DNA of 44,508 nt from a virus. The notes beneath the pieces were generated by a model. That model saw only the letters and a program-made list of their open reading frames with translations, had not been told where the DNA came from and made no database searches. Each line of letters begins with the position of its first letter. The stretch's first letter is position 1. The position numbers and the translations under genes were made by a program. This document shows positions 1-8,175 of this stretch, in pieces. The stretch lies in IMG/VR virus record IMGVR_UViG_3300031707_000042, positions 1-44,508 of that record; one strand, 5' to 3'.

Positions 1-127
1 ACCTCCAATTAATGCAATTAAGGCAGCGGCAATCGTTACACCAGCAGCGACACCACCCTCGGCAGCGGCCTTTGATACAGTGATGGCAGTATTGGCAATC
101 AACTCTACAACTGCAAGGGCTTGTTGA
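1..127. repeat. Terminal direct repeat, left copy
   Basis: These 127 bases are identical to the last 127 bases of the window (44382-44508). A length of exactly 127 matches a common maximum k-mer of short-read assemblers, so I read it as the overlap of a circular contig, not a biological terminal repeat. The open reading frame of the tape-measure gene crosses the join without a break. The unique genome is therefore 44,381 bp. Confidence 0.95.
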
Positions 128-2628
128 GCTCTTACATACTTTTCACGCTCCTTTTGTAAGGCTTCCAAACGCTTTTTCTCTTCCTCCAACAATTCAGCGT
201 TACCATCTTGAGCAATGTCTTTGGCTTGTGATACCCTATCCTCTTGTAAACGGATTTGACCCTCAACTTCTTTTTGTTTTGCTGCTAAAATTTGGTCAGT
301 GGCTTGAATAGCGGCATCAATGATTTGTTTAGTGAAATCTAATGCTTCATTAATACGCTGTTTCTTAACATCCTTTTCTAATTGTAAAATTTTGTTTTGT
401 TGGGCTTGAATAGCTTCAAACTCTGCTTCACCACTTGCAATCATGGCAGCTAATCTTGAACGTTCAGCCTCAATTTGCACTTGAATTTGAGTGCTTTGTA
501 ATCTGTTTCTACGAATTAAACCTGCTTGAACGTTTGCCAATTCTGCATCAATGGACTTTTCTCTGTCCGCTAATTCAATTTTATTTAAAGCATCTTTTCC
601 CTTTGCTTCTTCGGTAGCTGCCTCAAGTTTTAAGGCTGATAAGGCTTTTTCATCTTCAACGGTTTTTAAACCTAATGCTTTTTTATCAGCAATATTTTTT
701 TCTAATAATGCAATTGAATCCTTATAATATTTCTTTTGTATTTCCAATCTATTATAAGCGACAAAGAACTCGCTGGCGTTTTGGTCTGCTTGATAAATAT
801 CAATTTGCTTATCCGCTTGAGTCTTTGTTCTTTCAATAATCTCTTGCCCGTTTTTTAAACGTATATCTAACAACTGCTGACCTAATTCTTGTTCTCTGTT
901 TTTAGTTGTAAGGCGTGATATCTCATCTATCTTTAACAAGGCGTTTGTTAAATTTGTTTGGTCCTTAATCTCTGTTTGTGCCTTTTTTCTTAATGCTGCA
1001 ATATCCTCATTCTCTAAATTCCTACGCAAATCAAAGGCACGTTTTAATTGGGCTTCGTTTCCATCGGTTTTAAAATTGATAGCAAACTCCTCATTCTTTG
1101 TGGTAAGGTCCTTAATACGTTTATTCAAGTCCTCAAATACTTTGGCAACTTGTTCAGCATATTTTTTGTTGGCATCTCTACGTTTTGCAAGACCTTCTTG
1201 TTCAATGATATATAAATCATTTTGAGCGTCAAAATTAGCATCAACTAATTCCTTACGCTGCTTCTCTTGTTCTTTTGTGGCGCCTCTTGTGGCTTCGGTT
1301 ATTTCATCTAAGAGTTTTATTTGTTTAGATGTACTTTCAATGATAGCTTGTTGTTTTCGCTTCTCGATATCCTCGACATCTTTACCTGTGGCTTTTACTG
1401 CCTTTGAAAACCTGTCTAAAGTTTTAATATCACCATCTAATTGTTCAGCTAACTTGTCAATCTTTTGTTCATTTAATTTTTGTAAAGCTACTGATGTCAA
1501 TCCTATGGCGTCAGTAAGTTCAAAAAAGCCATCTATTAAAAACTGTACGGTATCACCAATACCTTTAAATATTACACCTACTAAACCACCAGCATTTTTT
1601 AATTTATCAAAGTTTGTAATGATTAACAATACGGCTGCACCAAGTAAGAATAAAGGATTTGTCAATAATGCTTTACCTACATTGAATAAGGTTTGTCCTA
1701 ACTGTTTAATACCAGTCAATGTTTCTTTGAATGTGATTTGTTTTGAGGCATTTACCAACAACCTACTTTGTTGGGCTGCACCTGCGAAATCTAAGTTTGC
1801 TAATTTGCTGGCTACACTACCTAATCCATTGCCTACCGCTTCAAAAGGAGAATCAGTGGCAAACACATTGGCAGCATCATTGGCGTCTTGTATTCTATCC
1901 GTTAATTCACCAGCTGCCTTTGATAAACGTATAATTTCCTCAGGGTCTGTGGCATTTGCTAAATCAGCCTTTAAGGATTTTAATTGTGAGCGTAAAGATT
2001 GCACCTTATCACCATCAAAGCCCTTAGATAATTCCTTTTCTAACTTGATTACCTCTGTTTCTGTTTCCTGGATATCTTTTGTTAACGTGTCAAACTCCTC
2101 TTGGGTATTGGATAATAATTGAGCGTTTTTTAACTCAAATAATTTAGTTTTTAATAATTCAATTTGACGTAAAGGATTAACATAAGCCTTTGAAGCATCT
2201 GTTCCAGCCTTTTGTGCTGCCGTTCCTGTGTCTTTTAAATTACCTTCAACTTTATCTAATTGATTATTTAAGGCGTTGATACTTGTTACTTGAAACGCCG
2301 TTTCTAATTGTTTATCTAATACAGTGGCTTCTTCACCAACTTTCTTTTCCTCAACTTGAACAGCTTTTAATTCATCAGATAATTTTTTAATCTGTGCCTG
2401 AGTCTTTTTAATCTCATTCGTATAGGCAATGGCTTGGTTAGGATTTGTGGAGCCTTTTCTATCCTGGATAAGACGCTTCTCAAGGGTAACGAGTTTGTCC
2501 AGCGTGTTTTCTTGTTCACGCATAGACGTATTTACTGTCTTATATTTTGAATTGATTAAATCTAACTCCTCAAGGACTTTATTTCCTTGAGAGTCCATTT
2601 CAAATATGGTTTTAAATACATCAGCCAT
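1..2628 (-). CDS. Tape measure protein, N-terminal 876 codons (continues at 44381)
   Basis: This is the N-terminal 85 % of the tape measure protein, which sets tail length and travels with the DNA into the host. The ATG at 2626-2628 overlaps the stop of the frameshifted chaperone. The frame stays open to base 1 and continues in frame at 44381 down to the stop at 43911, giving about 1,032 residues. At roughly 1.5 angstroms per residue this predicts a tail near 150 nm. The protein is mostly Lys/Glu/Gln-rich coiled coil with a hydrophobic patch near residues 300-350, typical of tape measures. Its place directly after G/GT-type chaperones is diagnostic. The plus-strand reading frame at 1277-2122 is a shadow of this gene. 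Confidence 0.93.
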   Translation of the reverse strand, partial: MADVFKTIFEMDSQGNKVLEELDLINSKYKTVNTSMREQENTLDKLVTLEKRLIQDRKGSTNPNQAIAYTNEIKKTQAQIKKLSDELKAVQVEEKKVGEEATVLDKQLETAFQVTSINALNNQLDKVEGNLKDTGTAAQKAGTDASKAYVNPLRQIELLKTKLFELKNAQLLSNTQEEFDTLTKDIQETETEVIKLEKELSKGFDGDKVQSLRSQLKSLKADLANATDPEEIIRLSKAAGELTDRIQDANDAANVFATDSPFEAVGNGLGSVASKLANLDFAGAAQQSRLLVNASKQITFKETLTGIKQLGQTLFNVGKALLTNPLFLLGAAVLLIITNFDKLKNAGGLVGVIFKGIGDTVQFLIDGFFELTDAIGLTSVALQKLNEQKIDKLAEQLDGDIKTLDRFSKAVKATGKDVEDIEKRKQQAIIESTSKQIKLLDEITEATRGATKEQEKQRKELVDANFDAQNDLYIIEQEGLAKRRDANKKYAEQVAKVFEDLNKRIKDLTTKNEEFAINFKTDGNEAQLKRAFDLRRNLENEDIAALRKKAQTEIKDQTNLTNALLKIDEISRLTTKNREQELGQQLLDIRLKNGQEIIERTKTQADKQIDIYQADQNASEFFVAYNRLEIQKKYYKDSIALLEKNIADKKALGLKTVEDEKALSALKLEAATEEAKGKDALNKIELADREKSIDAELANVQAGLIRRNRLQSTQIQVQIEAERSRLAAMIASGEAEFEAIQAQQNKILQLEKDVKKQRINEALDFTKQIIDAAIQATDQILAAKQKEVEGQIRLQEDRVSQAKDIAQDGNAELLEEEKKRLEALQKEREKYVRAQQALAVVELIANTAITVSKAAAEGGVAAGVTIAAALIALIGG

Positions 2629-3342
2629 TGTGTTTAGCTTTTAATTTTTTTATGTAATCATTATGCCTTTTAACCTTTTCCAAATACTTGTCAATTATAC
2701 CGCAGAACTCTAAATATGTGTTTTGCTCTAATGCTTTAATTTCTGTTGGTTTGCCATCACATACATTAAATATTAATTTATTGATGTGGTCCTCAAACTC
2801 ATCTAAATCAGCTAAGGCAAATATTGGAGAATCCTTAGTGCCTTGTCCTTCGTCTTTTCCAAATAGATTAGGACATCGTCTTCGGACTTCAGTGAAAACT
2901 TGTCCAAAAGTATTATGCCAATTTGCAAAAAAAAAGCTTTGACCTCAGGATGCTCTTTAAATATTTTACTCTTTTCCTTATCGTGTGTATCGTCTGGAAT
3001 ATTCGGGTCTTCATCAGGTAGGAAATAGTAAAGTTTTACTAACTCTAAAATACTTTCTTCCTCTGCTATCATTTCTAAACGCAAATCAATCTCCTGAACA
3101 ATACCAAATGCCTTAACAAAGTCCTGTTCAACATTAATTGAACGTTTGATTTCCTTTATCAGTGCTTTCATTGTGGTCTCTGATATTTTCATATCTGCGA
3201 AACGCTTTGAACGTTCAGCTGCAACACCACGCAGACTGGAAACTTCTAAAGGATTAGCCATACTATAAAACACAATACCTTTTTCAAGGTTTTCATATGA
3301 TTTTATAAGTTTTGGATTTTTGCTGTTATCAATTAATTCCAT
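2621..3342 (-). CDS. Tail assembly chaperone, -1 frameshift product (GT-like)
   Basis: This is the long form of the tail chaperone, made by a -1 ribosomal frameshift. The upstream frame runs from 3342. On the T9 run at 2927-2935 ribosomes can slip back one base at TTT TTT. The new frame then stays open for about 102 codons to a TGA at 2621-2623, which overlaps the tape-measure ATG (2626-2628). Predicted length is about 240 residues. The -1 frame encodes plausible protein (for example NWHNTFGQVFTEVRRRCP just after the slip). Without it, 2629-2811 would be an unexplained gap. Known in lambda (gpG/gpGT) and many siphophages; here it is inferred from frame structure and position. Confidence 0.85.
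2812..3342 (-). CDS. Tail assembly chaperone, short form (G-like)
   Basis: This 176-residue, highly charged, largely helical protein is the unshifted product of the tail chaperone gene. G-type chaperones bind the tape measure and help polymerise the tail tube. The ATG at 3342 follows a short spacer after the 90-aa gene. A weak -7-like box TAAATTTG lies at 3347-3354 with poor -33 spacing. I recognise no sequence family; the call rests on position before the tape measure and the frameshift arrangement. Confidence 0.75.
   Translation of the reverse strand: MELIDNSKNPKLIKSYENLEKGIVFYSMANPLEVSSLRGVAAERSKRFADMKISETTMKALIKEIKRSINVEQDFVKAFGIVQEIDLRLEMIAEEESILELVKLYYFLPDEDPNIPDDTHDKEKSKIFKEHPEVKAFFLQIGIILLDKFSLKSEDDVLIYLEKTKDKALRILQYLP
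2926..2937 (-). promoter_or_regulatory. Programmed -1 frameshift slippery site
   Basis: Read on the minus strand the site is GC followed by nine T and a G. In the 0 frame it is GCT TTT TTT TTG, so tandem TTT codons can re-pair after a one-base backward slip (all-T X XXY YYZ heptamer). No other slip site is needed to join the two open frames. Whether a downstream structure stimulates the shift was not tested. Confidence 0.82.
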
Positions 3343-3359
3343 AAAACAAATTTATGAAT

Positions 3360-3632
3360 TTAATTTAAACAAGTGTATAGGTTATCTAAGTCTTTACGAT
3401 TTAAGAAATCGGTAATAATTTTATCAAATTTATCGTAATCAAATTCAAGGATATATGTACGTTCATGATTTAAGGTTACATACATTTTAGTGGCTAAGTT
3501 CTTTTTGAAGCCATCTGTATAAACGTACTCCTCGTATTCTGTTACATCATCTAAAAAGAATGAAAGTCTGGCACGATGCTCTACCATTGAGTCATCTATC
3601 CATACCCTGTGAAACTGCATCTTACCTATCAT
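3360..3632 (-). CDS. Hypothetical protein between large terminase and tail chaperone
   Basis: This 90-residue protein is not a family I recognise. It is acidic and aromatic-rich, with alternating hydrophobic residues suggesting beta structure (HRVWIDDSMVEHRARLSFF). The ATG at 3632 overlaps the terminase stop by four bases, so translation is probably coupled. A second ATG four codons later is possible. The position suggests a small tail or head-completion protein, but there is no sequence proof. Confidence 0.65.
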   Translation of the reverse strand: MIGKMQFHRVWIDDSMVEHRARLSFFLDDVTEYEEYVYTDGFKKNLATKMYVTLNHERTYILEFDYDKFDKIITDFLNRKDLDNLYTCLN

Positions 3633-4921
3633 GTTTTAATCCTGACAAATCCTTGTTGAGTAATATCGCATAGGTAACGAAAACAGTCAAGTAAATGTGA
3701 TTTATGCTTATCCTTTTTCTTATCTATCTCATTGTTATCGTTAACCTCAACGAACTGCAAATCTTGAATAAGGTACTTGCATAACTTTCTGTTGAGTTTT
3801 AAATAAGGTAATCTTTCTAATAAAGCATTTACTAAAATACGATTGTTAGATATACCAGGGTTCTTTGTCCTTAGGTATAATTGTGTTTTAACTAAACCTA
3901 AATACTTCATTATCTCGGTATAGTAGGTCTTATGCTTTTCCAATGCTTGGTCTACATTACCGCTGGCATCACCACCTACTTGGAAATGGTAATCATCATG
4001 TCCATATGCTGCAATTATTTGATGGCATAATTCCTTTATGTCTGCATTAGGTATTCTAAATTCCCTGAACACTTTAATGGAGTGGTTCTTTACTGTTTGA
4101 GCAACGATGCAAGTGATAGGGTCTTTATTAAAGTCAAAGAATAACCATAAAGGCATATTCTTTTGTGGCTTATCCTCAAACTCATCAACGTGTTTAGTGA
4201 AGTCAAACATATACGCAAAAGGTTTTTCTGTATCTACCACGTCCCAATCTCCCTCCACATATCTTGCCCTGGTAAAAGGGTCGAGAGTTTCCATGTTCTC
4301 GATATAGTCCTTTGATAGCTTTTTATTATCAGACATTAAGGCTCTGATATATTTATACTTCTTAGGCAAAGTACCATCCATAAACCTTTCATAGAATTCT
4401 TTTTTACTCCAAGATTGATTAGGGTTACCCGTCACAATTACCAAGGGTGGTGGCATAGGTTCAATGATATTACGTCCAGCTCTTAATTTAGATTTCCTAA
4501 ATGTGTTTTCTTTTAACTCCTGTGACTCCTCAAGTAGGAAACCATTAGGCTCAAATCCATCCATCCAATTGGCATCCTTATCCTTGTCATAGTTCTCACT
4601 TGAAAAGATAATCGTAGACCCATTTTTAAAATAGGCTACATTATCTGTAAAGTTTGTCATGAATCCCTTGGGTAAGAGCTTGTAAAAAGACCTGAACGTG
4701 TTTTTTTTAAGCCTTTGCATATCCTTACGGACAATACACCAACAACTTCCAGGAAATAATTTAGCTAATAGGATAAGAACAGCGATAGCGACATAAGTCT
4801 TGCCACCACCTGCTGCTCCACCATAATAGATTGTGGTTGCCTCTCCACTAAACACCGCATCAATGAACTCTTGTTGCTTTGCCTGTGGCTCAAATATCGT
4901 TTTTTCTACTACTTTTGTCAT
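3629..4921 (-). CDS. terL: Terminase large subunit (ATPase-nuclease)
   Basis: TerL pumps DNA into the prohead and cuts it. The 430-residue protein has a Walker A motif GGAAGGGKTY (34-43), a Walker B region GFLLEESQEL with E131/E132, and a coupling segment VIVTGNPNQS (161-170). The C-terminal RNase H-like nuclease shows FFDFNKDP (Asp263), GGDASG (Asp318) and HLLDCFRY near the C-terminus. Length is normal for the family. It opens the late block and its 3' end overlaps the 90-aa gene. The small terminase lies upstream but four short genes intervene. Confidence 0.96.
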   Translation of the reverse strand: MTKVVEKTIFEPQAKQQEFIDAVFSGEATTIYYGGAAGGGKTYVAIAVLILLAKLFPGSCWCIVRKDMQRLKKNTFRSFYKLLPKGFMTNFTDNVAYFKNGSTIIFSSENYDKDKDANWMDGFEPNGFLLEESQELKENTFRKSKLRAGRNIIEPMPPPLVIVTGNPNQSWSKKEFYERFMDGTLPKKYKYIRALMSDNKKLSKDYIENMETLDPFTRARYVEGDWDVVDTEKPFAYMFDFTKHVDEFEDKPQKNMPLWLFFDFNKDPITCIVAQTVKNHSIKVFREFRIPNADIKELCHQIIAAYGHDDYHFQVGGDASGNVDQALEKHKTYYTEIMKYLGLVKTQLYLRTKNPGISNNRILVNALLERLPYLKLNRKLCKYLIQDLQFVEVNDNNEIDKKKDKHKSHLLDCFRYLCDITQQGFVRIKT

Positions 4922-4924
4922 CTC

Positions 4925-4954
4925 TCATGCGACCGCTTAGCCATACAACCATTG
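4925..4954. repeat. Dispersed near-repeat, copy B (before terL)
   Basis: This 30-bp stretch ends four bases before the terL start codon (4921) and matches 32638-32668 at about 26 of 31 positions with one gap. The shared core is ACAACCATTGAA, preceded by GCCA. Both copies are in non-coding DNA upstream of late genes (terL and the capsid gene). Function is unknown; a late control site or a packaging-related site is possible. Confidence 0.5.
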
Positions 4955-4985
4955 AATTCCTTGGAAACCTATTTTTATTATCCGT

Positions 4986-5174
4986 TTACAAATGGCTATA
5001 AGCCCATTTAACAATCCATACCACGCTTTCGCACACCGCTACCGTGACAAGACATACGATAAATCTGTGTATGTATGTGGTAAAGGATTTCTTACCTTTG
5101 CTGTTATCACGTTCGTTCATAACAACTAACCAAGTCAGTGATAAGCAAAGGAACCATATAAAAATGTTTATCAT
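4986..5174 (-). CDS. Small membrane protein, two predicted TM helices
   Basis: This 62-residue protein has hydrophobic helices at about 2-18 and 38-55 separated by a basic loop (NERDNSKGKKSF). The ATG at 5174 overlaps the stop of the DUF3820-like gene by four bases. Two helices and a basic linker fit a class II holin, but the neighbourhood (between small and large terminase genes) gives only mild support and other membrane roles are open. Confidence 0.55.
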   Translation of the reverse strand: MINIFIWFLCLSLTWLVVMNERDNSKGKKSFTTYIHRFIVCLVTVAVCESVVWIVKWAYSHL

Positions 5175-5368
5175 GCTCTTATCTGTTTGTTAGTTTTTAA
5201 CTCTATTGCAAGGACATCTTTATTATCCTCGATATAGTTCTTCAGGTGCCCTATAACCTTATTATTATCGTAAAGGTACATAAGATACTCTGCTGGTACA
5301 TTTGCTAAGGCTTGCCCTTTGTATTTACCGAAAGGCATAGGTGTATTGTCTGTGAACTCTGCTGCCAT
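5171..5368 (-). CDS. DUF3820-like small protein
   Basis: This 65-residue protein starts with the pattern MPFGKYKGQALANVPAEYL (11-29), a hallmark of the DUF3820 family. That family occurs in phages and bacteria and has no firmly established role. The ATG overlaps the stop of the upstream gene by one base and its own stop overlaps the next start, so it sits in a tight run of short genes between terS and terL. Confidence 0.7.
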   Translation of the reverse strand: MAAEFTDNTPMPFGKYKGQALANVPAEYLMYLYDNNKVIGHLKNYIEDNKDVLAIELKTNKQIRA

Positions 5369-5571
5369 TATGCTAAATCGTTAATGATAATGTTTTCCGC
5401 TTGTTCTTGGCTTTGGAACGGACCTACAAAAGTTCCTTTCTCTTCTCCTATGTAATCGAGAATGATATAGAACTCTGCTTGGTTCTTAGTTCCGTTAATT
5501 ACTTTGGCAGTTTTAATGCCTTCTTTCTTTACGAACATTACTTGTCCGTTTGCAAGTGTGATTTTTTTCAT
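5368..5571 (-). CDS. Hypothetical small protein
   Basis: This 67-residue protein is unrecognised. Its alternating polar/hydrophobic pattern (FYIILDYIGEEKGTFVGPF) suggests a small beta fold, followed by a short helix. It lies in the chain of small genes between terS and terL, with a one-base overlap downstream and a 21-base gap upstream. Confidence 0.6.
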   Translation of the reverse strand: MKKITLANGQVMFVKKEGIKTAKVINGTKNQAEFYIILDYIGEEKGTFVGPFQSQEQAENIIINDLA

Positions 5572-5592
5572 TGTTTGTTTATTTTTAGGTTA

Positions 5593-5820
5593 TTAATTAC
5601 GGGTATCATCACAAGGGCTATCTCTGTTTATAGATTTAGAAAACTCTTGTTGGTCTTGTTGGAATAGTTCCCAATCAGTAAGATTACATTTAGTTTTTAT
5701 TTGTGTTTTGATGTCTTTCCAAAATTGTAAGGTGTAAGGTCCTACATGGGCTTTGCATATCTCGTCCATTTGTGAGATTACGGACATCATTTCAAATTTT
5801 TCTCCTATTGTTAACTGCAT
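5593..5820 (-). CDS. Hypothetical small protein
   Basis: This 75-residue protein is mostly helical (EKFEMMSVISQMDEICKAHV) and unrecognised. Its ATG (5820) is one base after the stop of the small terminase, so it is probably co-translated with terS. No motif or membrane segment is visible. Confidence 0.6.
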   Translation of the reverse strand: MQLTIGEKFEMMSVISQMDEICKAHVGPYTLQFWKDIKTQIKTKCNLTDWELFQQDQQEFSKSINRDSPCDDTRN

Positions 5821-5821
5821 C

Positions 5822-6322
5822 TTAGAATTTAATTGTTTGGTTACCTATTTTAAATACTTGTTCTTCAATCTCTTGTGGTGCTTCTGGTAGTAATTTGCTT
5901 GGGTCTGCATAAGTCTTAGGTATTAACTTTTGTAAAGCAAAGATAACCGCATTAGCCTGAGGTGGAAAATATTTTTCTTTCTCTTGTCTACGGATAATTT
6001 TTTTACCTACTTCCTCACCCGTGTCACTGTATGTAGGAACAAATTCCTCGGTTATTTCAATTTCTGTGAAGCCGGTTACGAGCTTTTCGAATGAGTTCAA
6101 AGCTTTGGTTCTTATGTTTAACTCTTGAAAACGTGTAAAGCTGTTTTGAGCTTTCTCGAAGTCCTTTTCCCATTCTGGATTCTCGTCTAACCATTTTGAG
6201 AATGTTTGTGGCTTAATGCGATTCTTTTTAAAGCTATCCGTGAGTGGTGTTCCCTCGCTATATGAATCACAAATGGCAAGGAAAAGGTTTCTAACTGCTT
6301 CAAATTCATATTTATCACTCAT
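5822..6322 (-). CDS. terS: Terminase small subunit
   Basis: TerS recognises the packaging site and hands DNA to TerL. The 166-residue protein has an N-terminal helix-turn-helix-like region (residues 25-50, around RIKPQTFSKWLDENPEWEKD), a central helical segment with ALNSFEKLVTGFTEIEITEE, and the PPQANAVIFALQKLIPKTYAD segment common in small terminases of this type. Its ATG overlaps the stop of the spanin candidate. It is separated from terL by about 900 bp holding four short genes. Confidence 0.8.
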   Translation of the reverse strand: MSDKYEFEAVRNLFLAICDSYSEGTPLTDSFKKNRIKPQTFSKWLDENPEWEKDFEKAQNSFTRFQELNIRTKALNSFEKLVTGFTEIEITEEFVPTYSDTGEEVGKKIIRRQEKEKYFPPQANAVIFALQKLIPKTYADPSKLLPEAPQEIEEQVFKIGNQTIKF

Positions 6323-6882
6323 TTAAAAGATAATCTTTTCGATACGCTAAGGTAGTAATTTCTTTTGAAAGGGTCTGCAACTATTCCAACTTGGCCAAAT
6401 TTCCAAGCGAATGAGAAGTTCATTCCTAAACTGATGTCCTTTTGATTTGTAACTGCTGGTGATAAACCTAGGTATAAGGCATTGTATTTATATTTGGTAA
6501 TCTTTATTTGGGTAGGTTTATACTTATAGGTAATTTTTATATCCTTTAAGGTATTCTTTTCTACCTCTGCGGTGTATATTACCTTAGTGCTATCCGTTAC
6601 AATGGAGTCTTGATATAACCTATTTTTAAGGTAATCAATTACAATTAGGTCACTGTCTTTTTTAGTAAGGACTTTTTTTGTACTGTCGTAAATGATAACC
6701 TTTTCCTTTATGAGTGTTGGATTTGTAAACTCATAATTATTTACAATAGGTTTACCTTTTACAAAGATGGTGTCATTGTGGTTGGCTTGCTGTTTGTTTT
6801 CACAGCCTTTAGGTAGCATAATAACCATAATGATTGACATTCCTGAGAATACTAACCAATGAGAATTGTTTTTCATCCACAT
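6319..6882 (-). CDS. Membrane-anchored envelope protein, spanin candidate
   Basis: This 187-residue protein has a hydrophobic N-terminal segment (about 9-25) ending in LPKGC, which could be a signal anchor or an imperfect lipobox with Cys27. A long polar, beta-prone stretch follows and the C-terminus (YYLSVSKRLSFK) resembles the last strands of an outer-membrane barrel. It directly follows the endolysin gene with one base between them, the usual place for spanins, which fuse inner and outer membranes in Gram-negative hosts. The family itself is not recognised. A second ATG lies two codons after the first. Confidence 0.6.
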   Translation of the reverse strand: MWMKNNSHWLVFSGMSIIMVIMLPKGCENKQQANHNDTIFVKGKPIVNNYEFTNPTLIKEKVIIYDSTKKVLTKKDSDLIVIDYLKNRLYQDSIVTDSTKVIYTAEVEKNTLKDIKITYKYKPTQIKITKYKYNALYLGLSPAVTNQKDISLGMNFSFAWKFGQVGIVADPFKRNYYLSVSKRLSFK

Positions 6883-6883
6883 A

Positions 6884-7345
6884 TTAAGGTTTTACGAATT
6901 GAAAGTGCATCCAGTCATAATTCTTTTCTTTTCCTAAAGAATACCAACCATTTTTATAAAAAATGTCAATCATTTTTTGATATTCAGGTTTTGCGAACTG
7001 TGCCGTTTTACTTGTTGCTTTTAATGAGTTTCTAACAGGGTCTAAATCAATAGCCAAAGCCCAAGAATGGACGCTCCACTCACTACCTCCCCGCATTTTA
7101 CGGAAATTATAACCACCTCCGAATAAATCAATTCCTAACCTTTGTAACTCTGTCAATCCGTAAGTAATTAGCAACTCGTTGAAAATCTTAGTTAAAGATG
7201 CCGCCGCAAGTTTGTGGCACTGCATCTTATTAACCGTCTTTGTCAAATCCCATGATATCCGCATAGGATAAGGCAGAGTGATTGTTGTTAGGTTATTGAT
7301 ATCACCTGGTTCACCGTAGGTTTTAATTATTTCGCTCGTTTTCAT
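6884..7345 (-). CDS. Endolysin, M15-family peptidase (VanY/L-alanyl-D-glutamate type)
   Basis: This enzyme is predicted to cut peptide stems of peptidoglycan at lysis. The 153-residue protein carries the M15 zinc site: His93 and Asp100 in SVHSWALAIDLDP, and His147 in DWMHFQF. The preceding GGGYNFRKMRGGSEW is also typical of phage M15_4 lysins. There is no signal peptide or cell-wall-binding domain, so a holin should be needed. It has its own promoter-like sequence at 7363-7370 and is followed immediately by the spanin candidate. Confidence 0.9.
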   Translation of the reverse strand: MKTSEIIKTYGEPGDINNLTTITLPYPMRISWDLTKTVNKMQCHKLAAASLTKIFNELLITYGLTELQRLGIDLFGGGYNFRKMRGGSEWSVHSWALAIDLDPVRNSLKATSKTAQFAKPEYQKMIDIFYKNGWYSLGKEKNYDWMHFQFVKP

Positions 7346-7362
7346 TATCTAATGTCATATAA

Positions 7363-7401
7363 CAAAAGTATGAAATATCTTTTTATTTTACAACTGTTAA
7401 G
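7363..7401 (-). promoter_or_regulatory. Putative lysis-gene promoter with operator-like palindrome
   Basis: On the minus strand TACTTTTG (7363-7370) fits the Bacteroidota -7 box TAnnTTTG, 18 bases before the endolysin ATG. At 7386-7401 lies a near match (11 of 12 defined bases) to the palindrome TTTnACAnnTGTnAAA found in the three early promoters, but about 8 bp further from the -7 box. It overlaps the 3' end of the upstream small gene. Confidence 0.45.
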
Positions 7402-7574
7402 TGTTTTTTTAAGCAATTAATCGCTTCTTTTAAGTCGCATATCCTTGCCGCTGTTTTCTTTTCCAGCTTTTCAAAGTACTCACTATTTTTTACCTTACCA
7501 GCATTCATTGAAACTCTTTCTACTGTTTTAAGTTCTTCTTCTAATAGCTCTAAGGCGTAATTGGATTTGGCCAT
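7383..7574 (-). CDS. Hypothetical small helical protein
   Basis: This 63-residue protein, starting at the ATG at 7574 (a TTG at 7589 is also in frame), is Lys/Glu-rich and helical (NYALELLEEELKTVERVSMN). It overlaps the 53-aa gene at 7528-7689 in another frame by 47 bases. Function unknown; it precedes the endolysin gene. Confidence 0.6.
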   Translation of the reverse strand: MAKSNYALELLEEELKTVERVSMNAGKVKNSEYFEKLEKKTAARICDLKEAINCLKKHLTVVK

Positions 7575-7689
7575 AATATGATTTTTCAAATATTTCTTTA
7601 TTGTGTTTCTGTTGTTCTTTTGCCCTTTGTTGGGCTGTTTTTAAATGATTGTCAGTTGAATTTTTACTGAACAAATTATATAGTTTCAT
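7528..7689 (-). CDS. Small 53-residue protein
   Basis: The ATG at 7687-7689 overlaps the TGA of the upstream coiled-coil gene as ATGA, a strong sign of translational coupling. The frame encodes 53 residues starting MKLYNLFSKNSTDNHLKTAQ and ending in an Arg-rich tail. It fills the otherwise empty 7590-7685. Its last 47 bases overlap the next gene in a different frame. Function unknown. Confidence 0.55.
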   Translation of the reverse strand: MKLYNLFSKNSTDNHLKTAQQRAKEQQKHNKEIFEKSYYGQIQLRLRAIRRRT

Positions 7690-8174
7690 CTTTTATTTTT
7701 TAAGATTCCCTCTAACTCCTTAACAAAATCAGCAGACATTTGTCGCATACTTGAAACCCTCGTGTGGTCTCCTGCAAAATCAAGGTATTTATCTTTCAAA
7801 GTTAAAATATCAAGCCTTAACTTATTACAAGAATCCTCGTTTCTGTGTATTTGATAAGCTTCTGCTGGCATTGATGGCAAAACCTTACCAGTCTTTAAAC
7901 CCTTTTCAATATCCTGTTTTAGAATTGATTTTTTTCTCTTTTTTTCATTAATATCAAGAATTAAATTATTCAATTCACCTAACCTCTTTTTTACTTCTTC
8001 AATGCTGTTTTCAAGATTTCTGTCTATACGTTTAGGATTTCTATGACTTTTTAATTCACTTAAATTACTTTCTAATGAAACTTTTTGAGTTGTTAATTCT
8101 TTTCTTTTTTCATTGAACTCACCTATTGAACGTTCTAAATCAGCAATATGAGCCTTGGTATATTGTATTTCCAT
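7686..8174 (-). CDS. Coiled-coil protein of unknown function
   Basis: This 162-residue protein is nearly all charged helix with heptad-like spacing (ADLERSIGEFNEKRKELTTQ). I recognise no family. It lies one base after the stop of the upstream gene, in a run of small genes between NinG and the endolysin. Confidence 0.7.
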   Translation of the reverse strand: MEIQYTKAHIADLERSIGEFNEKRKELTTQKVSLESNLSELKSHRNPKRIDRNLENSIEEVKKRLGELNNLILDINEKKRKKSILKQDIEKGLKTGKVLPSMPAEAYQIHRNEDSCNKLRLDILTLKDKYLDFAGDHTRVSSMRQMSADFVKELEGILKNKR

Positions 8175-8175
8175 A

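Noticed and set aside
1-127. Biological direct terminal repeat of a linear genome
   Set aside because: It lies inside the tape-measure gene and has the length of a common assembler k-mer; a circular overlap explains it better.
1277-2122. 281-residue plus-strand gene
   Set aside because: It is antisense to the tape-measure gene; Ser/Leu/Phe/Asn-rich composition is typical of a shadow of a coiled-coil gene, and no other plus-strand gene is supported.
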